Shown here: one piece after another, positions 43,990 to 56,499 of the stretch | Numbering within the stretch: position 1 is the stretch's first letter | Layout: the number at the start of each line of letters is the position of its first letter | Origin: Dillenia suffruticosa | Lineage: Eukaryota > Streptophyta > Magnoliopsida > Dilleniales > Dilleniaceae | NCBI GenBank assembly: GCA_033439265.1 | Contig: JAVTVX010000020.1 | Location: forward strand, 12,170,001-12,234,000 | Length of the DNA: 64,000 nucleotides | Direction: 5' to 3' | Translations under genes and position numbers: made by a program | The notes under the pieces: model-generated | The model's input: only the letters and a program-made list of their open reading frames with translations | Database searches by the model: none | What the model was told of the DNA's origin: nothing

Positions 43990-45500
43990 TTAAATTTGGA
44001 CTCAACTTTTTATATTATGATATCAAATACCTAGAAATGAATAAATTTTAGTTTTTTTAGAGAGAAAAATTAAATTTAATATTTTTAGAGATACAATTTA
44101 TAAATTAATGTGTTTAAAAAGGAAAAATATGAATTAAGTTAACTTTTTATATAGAAAAAATTAATATTTTTAATTTTAGAGAGAGAATACCAAAAGTTAG
44201 TAATTTTAGTGAAAAAAAACTTAAAATCAAAATGTTTATAGAGAGAATATGAATTAAAATAATTTTTATAGAGAAAAAATTAATATGGCAAAATTTATAG
44301 TGTTATGGGAGAGAGAAAATTTAAAATTAATATATTCATAGAAAAAGAAAATTAATGTGCTTAGATATGGAAACACTACTAGAAAATGGACTTTCAGCAA
44401 CGGAAAATTACTGACAGGTTTTTTTTGTTTGTAATAGCGACATGATTGCGACGAAATTGCAAAAAATTACTGACGAAAATTTTACCAACGGATTAGCGAC
44501 CGACTTTTTATAATTTTATAATTTTAAGTTTTTCTAATTTTTTTACAAAACTATCAACGACGGATTACCGATAGATTACCGACTAAAATTTTAGCGATGG
44601 ATGACCGATGAAAATTTTACCTACAGATTAGCGACGGATATTTTTAAATTTTTTAAATTTTTTATTTTTTGTAAACCCATTACCGACCGAAAAATTAGCG
44701 ACGGATTACCGACAAATAAATTAGTGACGGATATTTTTTAATTTTTAATCTTTTTAATTTTTTAATTTTTTAATTATTCAATTTTATTTAATATAATTAT
44801 TTTTATTTTATTTTGTAGAAGGATAATATTATTTTATTTTTAAAATTTTTTATTTTTTATTTTAAGCTAAAATAAAATTATTTTATAATTTTATAATAAA
44901 TTATAAATTTATATTATTTTATTATTATTAAAATTTTATATTTTTATATTATTTTATTATTATTATAAAATTAAAATTTTATATTTTTTTATTATTAAAA
45001 GTTTTTCTCTTGTTCCCGTATTCGAAGGTGGTTGGGGGTGTTCTTTCATAAATTAAAGAAAGCGGGTAGGCATGCTGGAGGGTCGGCGGGGCTGCCTGGA
45101 GCACATTTCTTTTTTTGAGAAGTCTAAAATCAGCGATGGACCAAATCCGTCACTGATTTTTTTTTTTTTTAACTTTTTTTAAGTTACGAATTTTTTTCCG
45201 TCGCTGATAAATTTTTTCATTGTTAAAAGTTCATTTTCTAATAGTGAGAAGAAAATTCTAAATTTCATATTTTTAGAGGGAAAAAATTGATATATTTAGT
45301 TTTTAATATAGAAGAACTAAATTTTTATATTTTTAGAGAAAAAATAAAATTAATATGTTTAGAGAGAGAATATACATTAAATTGATTTTTAAAAAGAAAA
45401 TTTATGTGTTAAGTTATAGAAAGAGAGAAACTAAATTTTATAATTTTAGGGAGAATATAAAATCAATGTATTTAGAGAGAAAAAATTCAATTTAAATTGA
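43990..45500. repeat. AT-rich degenerate minisatellite, split by a CACTA element
   Basis: Between 44040 and 44370 and again from 45247 to 45500 the sequence is made of variants of TTTTTAGAGAGAAAAAATT and AATTAATATGTTTAGAGA, in irregular steps of about 30-60 bases. The same style on both sides of the CACTA element means one array was interrupted. Confidence 0.65.
44374..45246 (+). mobile_element. Non-autonomous CACTA (En/Spm-type) element, 873 bp
   Basis: It opens CACTACTAGAAAATGGAC and ends with the reverse complement of CACTATTAGAAAATGAAC; about 30 bases of TIR match. Subterminal regions repeat ATTAGCGACGGATTACCGAC variants, typical of CACTA elements with short TR motifs at both ends. Flanking triplets are AAA and AGA, an imperfect 3-bp duplication. 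The centre is an AT-rich block (44740-45000) and a short G-rich core (45010-45115). No transposase, so it would depend on an autonomous relative. Confidence 0.9.
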
Positions 45501-45689
45501 TTCTGTCATAAGATATTTTCCCTCTAGTCTTTTATCTTTTGTCCAACATTATATTGGATCACCACACAATGGGAAAGCATCAATATTATGGAAATAATAC
45601 TTATTATATGAAATATTTTCATAATTTCCCCTTAAAAGTTTTCCTCTCGTATATGACCTCAGTACAGTTTTTAATTTCAACCAACGAAT

Positions 45690-45870
45690 AATTGGTATAA
45701 TGAAAATGAGTTTAGATTTCTTAATAAATATTTGAGTTTGAATTTTAGAAATAAAAAAAATATATATATATAGGGAGAACTCTCCCTTAAAAGAAAGTAG
45801 AATATCAATTTAGATCGAATTAATTAAAATATGATTTTGCGTATCGATTGATTCATATACCAAAAAAAGT
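45690..45870 (+). mobile_element. SINE-like repeat, degenerate
   Basis: The end reads GAATTAATTAAAATATG, TTTTGCGTATCGATTGA, TTCATATACC plus poly-A, parallel to the 34716-34916 repeat. A GAGTTTGAATTTTAG block stands where a B box would be. An inverted GGGAGAACTCTCCC lies at 45773-45786. No target duplication found. Confidence 0.4.
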
Positions 45871-47493
45871 GTATTTTTTAATTTCTATATGCCTAGATAA
45901 GAAATTGATACTAAGATTCACAAAGGGAGTGTGTGAGACACAATTGCTTACATATCCATCAAAGTTATTAGGAGTACCAAACTACATCTCAACTTGGTTG
46001 GATTGTTGGCATAAGACATCAATCGGCTCATTGTTAGAATTGATATATATTTTTTAAACAATAAAAATGTATAGATTTTAATATTTTTCTATCAGATTCA
46101 ATTATTAAAGAATACAACGGAAGGAAGTATAAAATAAATAAAGATGAACATGAAAAATTAACTTCTCTGACTTTATTTTGCAAAATAAGAATTCTATTCC
46201 TATGTATAGAATCTTAGTGTATTTAAGAAATCTTTTCCTAACGAGAGTAGCCATTGGGAGAGAGATTAAGAATTTAAAATAAGTGTTTTAACTAAAAATA
46301 AATACTTAAATTTTGTATATTTTTCAAAATTACAAAACCAACTATAATAGTTTTCATTATTATAAAACACACTCAATAACTTTCAAAAATTATAAAGCAT
46401 GATGAAATGGTTTTGATCTTAAAAATTATAAAGAAGTCGTAATATTTTTTTGAAAATCGCAATCCAATTCTAAATTTCTCTCTCTACATTATAAAGAAGT
46501 CTTAATATATTGTCCAATTGAGTAGGTATCAATATTAATAAAATTTTAGGATAAAGAATGAACTTAAAACATATTTGCTCTGAGATAATTATAATATAAT
46601 TAGCTAAATCTTTAACTACATTAAAATTATTTTATCGCTAATTAATTTCATTAAACAATTATCATATTATTTATAAAAATTAATAAATAATAATTTATTG
46701 CTTTTTAACTATTTGTATTTTTATACTATGCCTACACTCGTAAATTATGCTATCATCTCCTCAATTATTTAATTTTATTTAAAAGAGGATATCCGAAAAG
46801 TGCGGAACATGTCACTAATCGGCTCATGGTGTTAGACAGGTTTTAAAAAGATAAGATATGATACAACATCATATAATTTAAACTTGTTTCTAAGTAATTA
46901 ATTAGATATATCGAATAATGAGATGATAAAAAGTTTACAAATATATCAAAAAGTATCAAAATAAATAGTATCGACTTTACAAATTAATCCATATATACTT
47001 AAAATTAAAGATACATGCACCATATATAACCATAGAATACCAAAATTTTATTTTATAGTATATTTAAAGAAATTATTCTGAATGTCATCTTTAGTGCCAG
47101 CAACATTCACGAGTTTTTATTTAACTCCAGCCCAGTTTGAGATCAAGTTAAATCATCTATGTTTAATGGTAGACTTTTAAACTATAGTATATATGTGATA
47201 AAGTACCAAGTTTCACCCATTAATTATGAATTTTGAAATTAAATAAATATAATCATAAATTATATCTACCGTATGCATCATAAATCTCAGTACTTGAATT
47301 TTAATCGGAAAATATGCTTCACCGATTAGTGGAAAATTACATCCTATCCCAACACTTGCCAATTCATTCATTAATTTGCATTTTCCCACGCTCCAGGATC
47401 TTTAAATATGGTAGCTCCTCGACTCACATCCATTGCTATGTCAAGTAAAGATGAGCATGTTCTAATGGAAGAGATTCCTTGGGATATTCGGTC
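45871..47493. other. AT-rich intergenic, no gene seen
   Basis: No domain, RNA gene or repeat pair recognised. The 69-aa frame at 45848-46057 starts in the tail of the SINE-like repeat and has no known motif. Confidence 0.4.
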
Positions 47494-47509
47494 TGCTCTT
47501 AGCAATATT

Positions 47510-47726
47510 TTTATTTTTTTGATACCATATCTTGAACACCGTTCGGTATTCAGAATTTCGTCTTGATTAATTCAGACCGACAGTTACAGTGGCTCCTTTT
47601 GAAAGACAGATTTCTCAACGGAGAACGCTCCATACACATAAGGATCTGATACTCCCTGCGGGAGTCGAATCTCAATCATAGTTAAGCATACTCAACCTCA
47701 CATTCAATTGATCCAATCACGTTGGT
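47510..47726 (-). mobile_element. tRNA-derived SINE with 16-bp target duplication
   Basis: The insert is flanked by TGCTCTTAGCAATATT (47494-47509) and TGCTCTCAGCAATATT (47727-47742), 15 of 16 bases alike. On the - strand the head has CTTAACTATGATTGAG and GAGATTCGACTCC (B box). The body has GTCGGTCTGAATTAATC and GAATACCGAACGG, and the tail is ATCAAAAAAATAAAAA. CTTAACTATG(G/A)T and the B-box surroundings are shared with the SINE at 35086-35278, so both likely belong to one superfamily. Confidence 0.85.
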
Positions 47727-47742
47727 TGCTCTCAGCAATATT

Positions 47743-48540
47743 ATGAACTCATCTTATCATTCTTAATAAAGTTTCTGGTTTAAAGAAAAAAAATTTGATA
47801 CTTTAATTTGTATGGAAACAAAAATGAGAAAACGAAAATAGAACCAAACAACACGGCAAAAATGATATTTTGTAAAATTAAATAAAATAGAAATATAGAA
47901 AAATGTGTAAATATAAAAAAATATAAAGATTTTCATATAAATTTTAATTATTTTATAAAAATAATAAAATAACAATAATCATAAATTATTCATTATAAAA
48001 AATAATACAAAAATAAAAATTATAATTAATATAAAAATATAAAAATTTTATATAAATATTAATTAATTTAAGACAAACTTCTCATAATCAGCGATCCTAG
48101 ACCGAGCAACAGTTAATTAACGCATCTTCGGCAGGAGGATTTACAATGGGATGGGAAACCGAAGGCGCGAGCCCACATTGGAATTTTTGAGACTTTTGGA
48201 GTATAATATTTAAATTTTTGAAAAGTAAAATGTTTTTAACATTCTCTGACATCTAAAACTTTTAGAACAACTTTTAATATTATTAGAACTCTTTAATTCC
48301 AGAAATCATTTTACAAATTTAGAAAGTTTAGAATTTTAGCAAAATTTCAGAAGCACTTTTTGTTTGCTAATGATTTAGTCATCTGAGCTCACCCACGAGT
48401 GACCAAGTTCAGACTATCCCTGAGAGCTTGAATTGAATGAAATGACGGGGATCTGCCGGCCATTCATTTCCCTACCCTCTCACTGTTGTGGGAATGACAA
48501 CAGAGTGACAACAGAGTGACATCAGATATACAATTAAAGA
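47743..48540. other. Intergenic, no gene seen
   Basis: AT-rich to 48080, then mixed sequence. A short direct repeat ACAGAGTGAC occurs twice near 48499-48520. No coding frame. Confidence 0.4.
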
Positions 48541-48546
48541 GGCGTT

Positions 48547-48579
48547 GGCAAGGCAAGGCAAGGCAAGGCAAGGCAAGGC
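48547..48579 (+). repeat. (GGCAA)n pentanucleotide microsatellite
   Basis: About six and a half GGCAA units, followed at 48589 by a G run and at 48627 by a C run of about 13. The surrounding 48540-48960 looks like a gene upstream region (GA tracts, CT-rich runs), but no coding frame follows. Confidence 0.85.
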
Positions 48580-48970
48580 CCTTTCTGGTTGGGGGGGTTT
48601 TCTGTCACGGGTCATTGTGCTGTGCGCCCCCCCCCCCCCTCCCCGTCGTAGCCATACCCATGTGTCAATTCAACACTCAACAGCAGGCAGCATCACCAAA
48701 TTTTCACACTTTTTGGCTTTACGACATCAACGTTGAGTCATGTCACCATCCTGAAATTTTCTCACTCCTTAAAAAGAGAGAGAGAGATAGAGAGAACAAA
48801 TTTTCATTTTTTTAATCATCTTGTCTCAAATCTAAGCAGCCTAATGTTTTGCATCCATTCAAGTTCTCATTGGATCCTGTTCTCAGCACCGGTGTTGGGG
48901 GGACTCCCTTACTTACCTCTGAGTTTTTTGTTTTTTTTGTTTTATTTTTTTTTCTAAGGAGTTAGAAAAA

Positions 48971-50519
48971 TCATCATGATTTTTTTTACTATCAAGTAGG
49001 ACCCATTTTGAACGATGTAATTTGTCTTCAAATTCTGCGGATAACCTACCCAAAAATATAAGACACAAGCATTTTTAATTTTTAAATACTGCTTAAAAAA
49101 TAAAATATATTTTTTAATATAGAAAATTATTAATATTATAATAATTTTAATACTCTTTATAAAATAATTTTATTTTACCTACAAAATTTTATCCTTTTAA
49201 AAAAATCATTTTAATTAAAAATATTATAAGTAGAATAAATTAAAATAAAAAAAATAAAAAAAATTGACAAAAATTGACAAAAATTGAGGTTTTCTCAAGA
49301 CCATCTTAAAAAATTGCCAAACCCTCAAATAACACCAAAGATTTGAAAAACCCTAAAATCAAAATACTTACCAAAGTAATTATTAAGAAATAAGAACTTT
49401 CTATTTAATAAAACTCCTTCCAAAACAATCAACCATGGCTTCCAAAACACCAATAGGCTAACTCTTCCAAATTGTCATCGGCTTTACATCCCGCATTAGT
49501 CCTCTCCTCTTGAAAAAAAACTCAACCTCAAGTTCAATTCAAGGAAACCAAGATTGGCAAGTATCGATTTTATTTTCATATTTGGAAGCCCTTTGATCCT
49601 CGCATGCTTAACCTCCCCTTAAACCAATCTCAAAAAACATGTGTTTTCATAAACCCTTCTGCTCATCTTCACTTCTGCTTTGAACTTTTTGCAATTTACA
49701 TAACCGTTGGTTCGATATACCAATCGCTCTTGCCATGTTGAGGGATTTGACCATAATGCTCTGCTTCTTGGTGAATGTTGAGACCAAAAAGATCACTGAT
49801 AACCCAATTTGTTACCTTCGTGGTTAGCTTCTTTATAAGCCTATCATTAATCTCCACTTTGACAAAAATTCGAAACCCCACTTCACAAATTTTCCCTTTG
49901 TCAAAGACACCAACAAGAGAAATATGGATCGATGCATTTATTAGTATTAATATTTTCAAAAATTACAACCCTACTCTTTGCTAATATTTCAAAATCCCTA
50001 ACTTCTTTTCTTTCAACATGAATCTAAAACTCAATCATGGTTGTCATCGACTACTCCAAGAAGTACCATTTAGTATTAATAACATCTTCAAAGAACTCTT
50101 CAGGATTGGCATTCTTCCCATTTTTGTGCAGGAGAAGGACCAAAACTTTTTGGTAGGCTTGGCAACAACAAAATCAGATGCATTCCTAATTTTCTTGATT
50201 TTGTAAAGGTAAAAAATAAAGAAAAATCACATTGAGATTTGTTAATTGAAACAAAAAAAAGGTTGCCTATTTGGAGCCATGTTTCCTTAATATTTCTATT
50301 TTCTATATTTTTGTTTATTCTTGGAAATCTCTTCAAATCAAATGAAAATGATTTTGAAAGGTAGAAATTCAAGAAAAATCATTTCAAGACACTTTTGCGA
50401 ATACTATTTTTCAAGGATAGGAACTTGAAAATTTCCCGTAACAAATAACCCAAAGTTGTCAATAGAATGAAAAGATCTTCCAAACAATATAAAAGATTTC
50501 CCTTTTTTTTTTTTCCTCC
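48971..50519. other. Intergenic, no gene assigned
   Basis: Contains an (AAAAATTGAC)n run near 49258-49285. The 87-aa - strand frame at 49959-49696 (GFRIFVKVEINDRLIKKL) has a coding look but no family I recognise. Its neighbours on the same strand are broken by stops. Confidence 0.35.
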
Positions 50520-51008
50520 TGTTGGATTTATACGTACACAGACATGCGGAAGTGTGTTCAATTTTTAGAATTGTGATCAATTTTCAGAATCGTAAAATAT
50601 TAGATTTTCTGGACATATCTCAATGAGCAGATCACAAAAATCCAGAGAATCACGAATCTCAATTCAACGACCTTACCGTCGGGATGATAACCACGAAACT
50701 CGAACTATCACCGTAACACCACAAGACCACAATCAAATTCCAATGACAAAGACGGAAAAAACTCTCTACACAAAATTTTTGTCTAACCCTTACTCTCAAC
50801 GATGTGTGTTCTCTCTCAATGGAGCCGTCACCACAATTGTTGTGCAATGGTTGTGCTATCTAGGGTTTTGCTCTAGTTTCCTTATTTTCTCGTAACCACA
50901 AATGAAAGGTCAATCAATCATTTTGGTTACATTTTGAAGATATGGAAAGTGGAATAATACCCATTTTCCATATATGAAAAAATGCCCCAAACGTAGGCAT
51001 TAATTCCA
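50520..51008 (-). repeat. 3' LTR of the - strand copia element
   Basis: Shares with 57689-58144 the blocks CAATGAGCAGAT, CGACCT(T/C)(A/G)CCGTCGGGATGAT, CACCACAATTGTTGTGCAAT and ATTTTCCATATATGAAAAAATG. The frames across it on either strand are not genes. Confidence 0.88.
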
Positions 51009-52151
51009 TAATCTCTCATTTACACACGAGAGCATTTTTATCCGTCATTAGATCACAGCTCATGCAATCTCCTATGTCACCCTGCTAGATTTTCATACAA
51101 GATTGGGTGTCGTACGACTGGCGAGTACACCTGCAAGCAAAGACTTTTCGATACATCTGGTAGGATGATCGATAAGTCACCGTTAATATGAAAAAGTCTT
51201 GTTGTACCCCAGACTCAGCATAATTATATCCATCGATCCACTTTGCTCATCAAAATTGATCCCCAATATTGCTCGAATGTGTATTCACTATTGTGCTCGT
51301 ATCCCAACGTGGATAAACGTAGCAGACTGATAGATGAATACAACACAACGATATAATGTAAATTGGTCTTCCTTTACCAAACTCAAATCTATCAGCCTCA
51401 ATTTAGCTGCTCTCTTATACCTACCCTTTAAATCTCAATTTATCTTCCGGACCATAGGTAAACAAATTAAAATAACAAATACTGAATCAAGACTTCTAGT
51501 GACAGCCGAAAGTAAAACAAGGGTACTAGAGATTACACCCAATGGATCTCGGGTTTTACACAGTGGGAACGAGGATCTAGATTAGATTATCGTCTCATGT
51601 AATAACTCACATTATCCCTAGTCGTCTATTACACGCAGTATGAAATGTGTGCCACAGAGTCAATCCCTCATTCCTAAAAAATGGCATATGTTAGATTCTC
51701 TAATACTGTGCAAATTCGAGACTCAGTCTACACATAAGACTTTACCCAGAGATCTCAGAGACAATATCACTATCGTAGGTGATATCCGAGATCTCAAATT
51801 TGACTACTCACAAACAATATGGATGTGGGTATTTTTATGTCAGTCATATTCCAGATGATCTCATCCTGATCACATATCAAGGTAACTTATGTTCTAACAG
51901 AACCACTTTCAATACCTCTTATACTAGAAACTGTCTTATCTCCACTTACTCAGAGCTAGAGGTGGCCGCTCGTGTGTGAGAGTCGATATCATCTGCCTGA
52001 CATATATCTTATAATATCAAAATGTACATGATATAAACAAGTGCATTATTTAAGGAAAAATAATAACTCAACTGTGACCGAATAATACATAAAATCATAT
52101 ATATAAATATAATAAGTATCATATCATCAACTTAGTACAAAATAAGAAATG

Positions 52152-52409
52152 TCAAAATACTTCCAAACCCAATAATTCTTTATGTACTACAAATGAGTCT
52201 CTAGAAATGGGTTTAGTGAAAGGGTCAGCCATCATACTGTGTGTCGAGATGTACTTGACGGTTATTTCACTCTTTTCGATAATGTCTATAACAAAATTAT
52301 ATATGGTGTCGTATTTTTTGATTCTACAATAATACTTAAGGTCTCGAGTGTAGGATATAACGGCTTGATTATCATAGTAGATTATCACCGGCCTCCCACT
52401 ATCAGCCAC
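52152..52409 (-). pseudogene. Copia RNase H relic
   Basis: The 85-aa frame contains RPVIIYYDNQAVISYTRD, IIEKSEITVKYISTHSMMADPFTKP, the usual copia RNase H end (DN.. and ..T..M.AD..TK). It closes the pol region. Confidence 0.85.
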
Positions 52410-52650
52410 AATCCCTAAATCATCTAATAGTCTCCAGATCCAAACATTCTCCTAAACTGCGACTAAGCAAACTACAAACTCAGTCTCCATCGTAGATAGA
52501 GTTACACAGGTCTGATGTCAATTTGCATTAATCCAGATCACCGCCCTAATCGATATCTAAATATCCAATAAGGCACAAATCACTTCTCCCATAACACAAG
52601 AAATAGCTCGCAGTTCTCTTGAGATATTTAAAAATCATTTTCACTACTAT

Positions 52651-54245
52651 CTAATAACTCATTCCAAGATTTGATTGATATCTACTCACCAGACCGACTG
52701 CGTAGCATATATCTGATCGTATACACAATATCGCGTATATCAGACTTTCCACTGTGTTGGAATAAGGGATTTTACTTATCTCCTTTATTTCTTCATGAGT
52801 TTTCAGGCACATCTCAAAATTCAACCCATTACACTTGGCAATTGGAGTATCAATGGGATTACAATCATTTATCCCAAAGCGCTCGAGGATTTTCTTAATG
52901 TAAATCTCTTGTGAAAGAGTCAACATTCTTCTCGAGCGATCCCTCTGGATCTTAATTCCAAAGATGAACTCAGTTTCACCCATATCTTTCATGTTGAAAC
53001 TCGATGACAACCATGCATTGATTGTCATCAAATACTCAATGTTATTTCCGGCCAATATTATATTATCCACAGATAGGGACATAATCACAAAAGAGTCATC
53101 AGATCATATAAGATAAACACAATGATCTTCCTTGATCATTGTAAAACCAGAAATCTTAGGTATCATCATCTGGATGATTGATTTAGGCCGTATATCGACT
53201 TTCGAAATTGATAGACCTTATCCTCTTGACCTATTAAAATGAATCCAGAGAGCTGCTCCATGTAGATCTTCTCATCCAGATTTCGGTTAAGGAAAGCGGT
53301 CTTTACTTCCCACTGTGCTGGAATAAGAGATTTTACTCATCTCCTTTATTTCTTCATGAGTTTTCGGGCACATCTCAAGATTCAGGCCATCACACTTGGC
53401 GATTGGAGTACCAATGGGATTACAATCACTCATTTCAAAGCGCTTGAGAATTTTCTTAATGTAAATCTCTTGTGAAAGAGTCAACATTCTTCTCGAGCGA
53501 TCCCTCTGGATCTTAATTCCAAGAATGAACTCAGTTTCACCCATATATTTCATGTCGAAACTCGAAGACAACCATACCTTGATTGTCATCAAATACTCAA
53601 TGTTATTTCCTGCCAATATTATATTATCCACAGATAGGGACATAATCACAAAAGAGTCATCAGATCATATAAGATCAATACAATGATCTTCCTCGAACAT
53701 TGTAAAACCATAAAATATCACATTTTTATGAAATCTTTGGTATCATCGTCTAGATGATTGCTTTAGGCCATATATTGACTTTCGAAATTGACAGACCTTA
53801 TTCTCATGACCTACTAAAACGAATCCAGAGAGTTACTCCATGTAGATCTTCTCATCCAGATTTCCGTTAAGGAAAGCGGTCTTTATATCCATATGATACA
53901 ATTTTAGATCTATACTTGCGACAATCGCCAAAAGTAAATGGATATATGTAAATTTGACTTTGGGGGAGAAAGTCTTACATAGTCAATGCCATTTGTCTGT
54001 GTTTAACCCTTGACTACTAGACGGGGCTTGTATCTCTCCACTGATCTGTCGACTTTTTTTTTTTATTTTGACAATCCACTTGTTCCCAATGGCCTTCTAT
54101 CTTCAAGTAGGTCAATTAGGTCCCAGTCCCCGTTGACTCTCATAGATTCCATACCCTCCTTCATGGTCTCTAGCCATTGGTCCTTCACAGGACTTTTGAG
54201 AGCCTCTTGAAAAGTCCTAGGTTCCTCATCATCCTCAGGAGTCAC
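52651..54245 (-). pseudogene. Copia reverse transcriptase relic with internal tandem duplication
   Basis: It begins at 54245 with EEPRTFQEALKSPVKDQWLE and EGMESMRVNGDWDLIDL (RT start). Two near-identical frames follow, 53649-53287 and 53088-52651, each with SVDNIILAGNNIEYL, SSSF(D/N)MK.MGETEF, RMLTLSQEIYIKKIL and CNPI.TPIAKC. The YVDD-type box has become LSVDN. The second copy continues into LIYAILCIRSDICYAVGL. The duplicated unit is about 560-580 bp, so a third of RT is present twice. Confidence 0.85.
52748..53889 (-). repeat. Tandem duplication (2 x about 570 bp) within RT
   Basis: Plus-strand unit 52748-53309 is repeated at 53310-53889. Both start CCACTGTG(T/C)TGGAATAAG and end GGTTAAGGAAAGCGGTCTTTA-like. 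By eye identity is about 93%, higher than between the LTRs. The junction at 53308-53312 is direct, with no inserted bases. Confidence 0.85.
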
Positions 54246-54682
54246 GATGAAGATCTCATTCTCAATCGGGAAACGACATTAGAATATATGTCCCCGACTA
54301 CTTTTGCGATGAGAGGGAACCTCTTCACCTCTAAATGGACCACTCTCATTAGGATCAAGATCCGTTATAGACTCTTGGGTCCCACCGCTAAGCTCAATTA
54401 GGCCGCTAGGCTCACCTATCTCATAAAAGGTGAAATTCTGACTGATTTCACATCTTTTAGAAAAATCATTTTTTAGAAAAGTAGCATTACAAGATTCAAT
54501 TTATGAGACCGTATCATCCGTACGTTTACCTAGGAACACATGTCTCTTAGAATGTTCGGAATATCTTATGAAGATATACTTTTTCTTTACGGGTCTAACT
54601 TGCCGTGTGGGTGCGAGGAATCGTGAACATATGCGGCACAACCCGATGGCCTCAAATGACTAAGGTCTGGCTGCCTCCCTGT

Positions 54683-55282
54683 TCAAAGGTCGTATGGGAT
54701 ACCGACTACGGATTTCGTCAGAACACGGTTGAGAACGTAGGTAGCAATCAATAATATATCTCCCCAATGGGAAATAGCCAAGTTGGCCTGCGCCATCATC
54801 AATATCACTATCTCCAACAGAGTCCTGTTCCTCCTCTCGGCTATCCCGTTTTGCTGGGGAGTAGCAGAAATAATCAGTTGTCTAGTAATACTCTTTTCGT
54901 AACAGAGCTCTTTATACTTTTCAGACCAATACTCGCATCCTCGATCGGTTCTGAGAGTTTTAACTCTTAAGTCCAACTGATTTTCAATCTCACTGATAAA
55001 CCTCCTAAAACAATTTAATGTCTCAGACTTGTAAGAAATCAGGTAGATGTAACCGAAATGAGTGGAATCGTCTATTAATATAATGAAAAACATGGCTCGG
55101 TTTTGGGCTCTCACGTTCATAGGCCCACAAATATCGAAGTGGATCAATTGCAATGGAATCCCAGCTTTCATTGACTTTCCAAATGGTTTTCTCGTTACTT
55201 TGCCAATTAGACAAAACTCACATAGTGGCAACTCGACCCGAGTTAGCGAGACTAACAAACCACTCGTAGCAAATCGGTTCAT
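54683..55282 (-). pseudogene. Copia integrase, long open frame
   Basis: An uninterrupted 199-aa frame has CEFCLIGKVTRKPF (end of the HHCC zinc domain), then LIHFDICGPMNV, IDDSTHFGYIYL, LRTDRGCEYWS, TPQQNGIAERRNRTLLE and the downstream core WGDILLIATYVLNR. The three catalytic acids (D, D, E) are present at expected spacing. It is the best-preserved part of the element. The first His pair of the zinc domain lies upstream in a broken frame. Confidence 0.85.
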
Positions 55283-55315
55283 TCTCTCTTGCCCTATGTG
55301 GCCGAGTCTACTATG

Positions 55316-55560
55316 TCAAATAGAAATATCATCAACTACACTATCAGATGTATAGGCAATAAAAGATAAATCAGAAATATTATTATGAAAAACCATGTAG
55401 ATTTGGTTACTTCGCAGCTTCAGCTTGCACGTAGCAATCCCCTTTACGATCACAAATGTTCCATTCTCTATATACAGCCTCATCGCTTTGGGACTCAATC
55501 GGTGAAACTCCACATATACGCTCCTATCTCGAACTACATGATCGGTGACTCATGAGTTTA
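55316..55560 (-). pseudogene. Copia protease relic
   Basis: Reading past a stop near 55550, WIVNS is followed by VTDHVV.D, FHRLSPKAMRLYIENGTFV and GIATCKLKLRSN. The active-site WIVDSGA has become WIVNS plus a stop. The remainder resembles the copia protease C-terminal part. Confidence 0.65.
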
Positions 55561-55639
55561 CAATCCACAAAGAAAAAGAGTTAGTAAGCATTATAGTGAA
55601 TGAAACATAACTCATACCATATAAAAAAGAATGACATAC

Positions 55640-56484
55640 CTTTCGTTTGCCACACTCGCGAGCGACATGTCCAGATTTGTCACAAACGTAGCATCGGATT
55701 TTGGCCTTGTCGAGCTCCTTTTTCTTGCGTTTCTTCCCTTTATCCACGGTCTTCGTTGATGGCTTCCTATTAACCTGGCTAAGTTTCTTGTCATGCTTGC
55801 ATCATTTACGCTTAATGCCCTTGGAGCCCTTACTGGACTCCGCCACATAAGCATGACCAGAAATAGATCTAGCTACCTCCTGGCGCTCCTTATAGAGCTT
55901 ACAATGCCTACACACGTCCATGAAAGTACAAATACTCTCAATGTATATGAAATACGCCTTAACCACATCCCAGCAGTCAAACAAAGACCGGATCACCCCC
56001 GGTACTTGAAGTTCATCAGATATCGGCTCCCCCATATTCTTTAGAGAAGTGATCATACTCGACATATGCATAAAATGCTGTTTCATAGTATGATCGGGTC
56101 TCTTTTTATAGGTGATGAACCTATAGGTCAGCATCTTCAGTTTATGAGCTTACTGGTAGCCTAGATGCTCTCTCAGAGTACCCCAAATCGCCATCGCAGT
56201 AGGATACTGCTCATACTCCGGAATCAGATCATCGTGCATGCTGCTAAGAAGGATTGTCTTAGCTTGGCCATCTTTCCTTTTCCATGCACGATACGCCTCC
56301 TCATCCAGTTTCGTCTGAGGTGTATCACCCACCCTGGGGTCTGCTATCTCGTACAGCAGAACTTCCGCTAGGTCTTACTCCTAAAAAACAAACTGAACTT
56401 TACGGTACCAAATCTCATAGTTGTTACCATTCAGCTTGTCTCCCTTAATGAGATCAAATACGATACTTATCGTCGCAGCCATAG
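55640..56484 (-). pseudogene. Copia gag with zinc knuckle, degenerate
   Basis: The ATG near 56481 gives MAATISIVFDLIKGDKLNGN, then NNYEIWYRK, a stop, and RAWKRKDGQAKTILLSSM (56332-56150), SSMITSLKNMGEPISDEL and FDCWDVVKAYF (56134-55802), and a knuckle CYVCDKSGHVARECGKRK (55747 frame). This is the UBN2-type copia gag, from the W..W.K start to the CCHC finger. Two or more stops and a frame change near 55810 disable it. Confidence 0.8.
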
Positions 56485-56499
56485 TCTCTATCACACAGA

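Noticed and set aside
49696-49959. 87-aa - strand ORF suspected to be a LINE or DUF4283-type protein
   Set aside because: No motif of those families is present and the neighbouring frames are broken.
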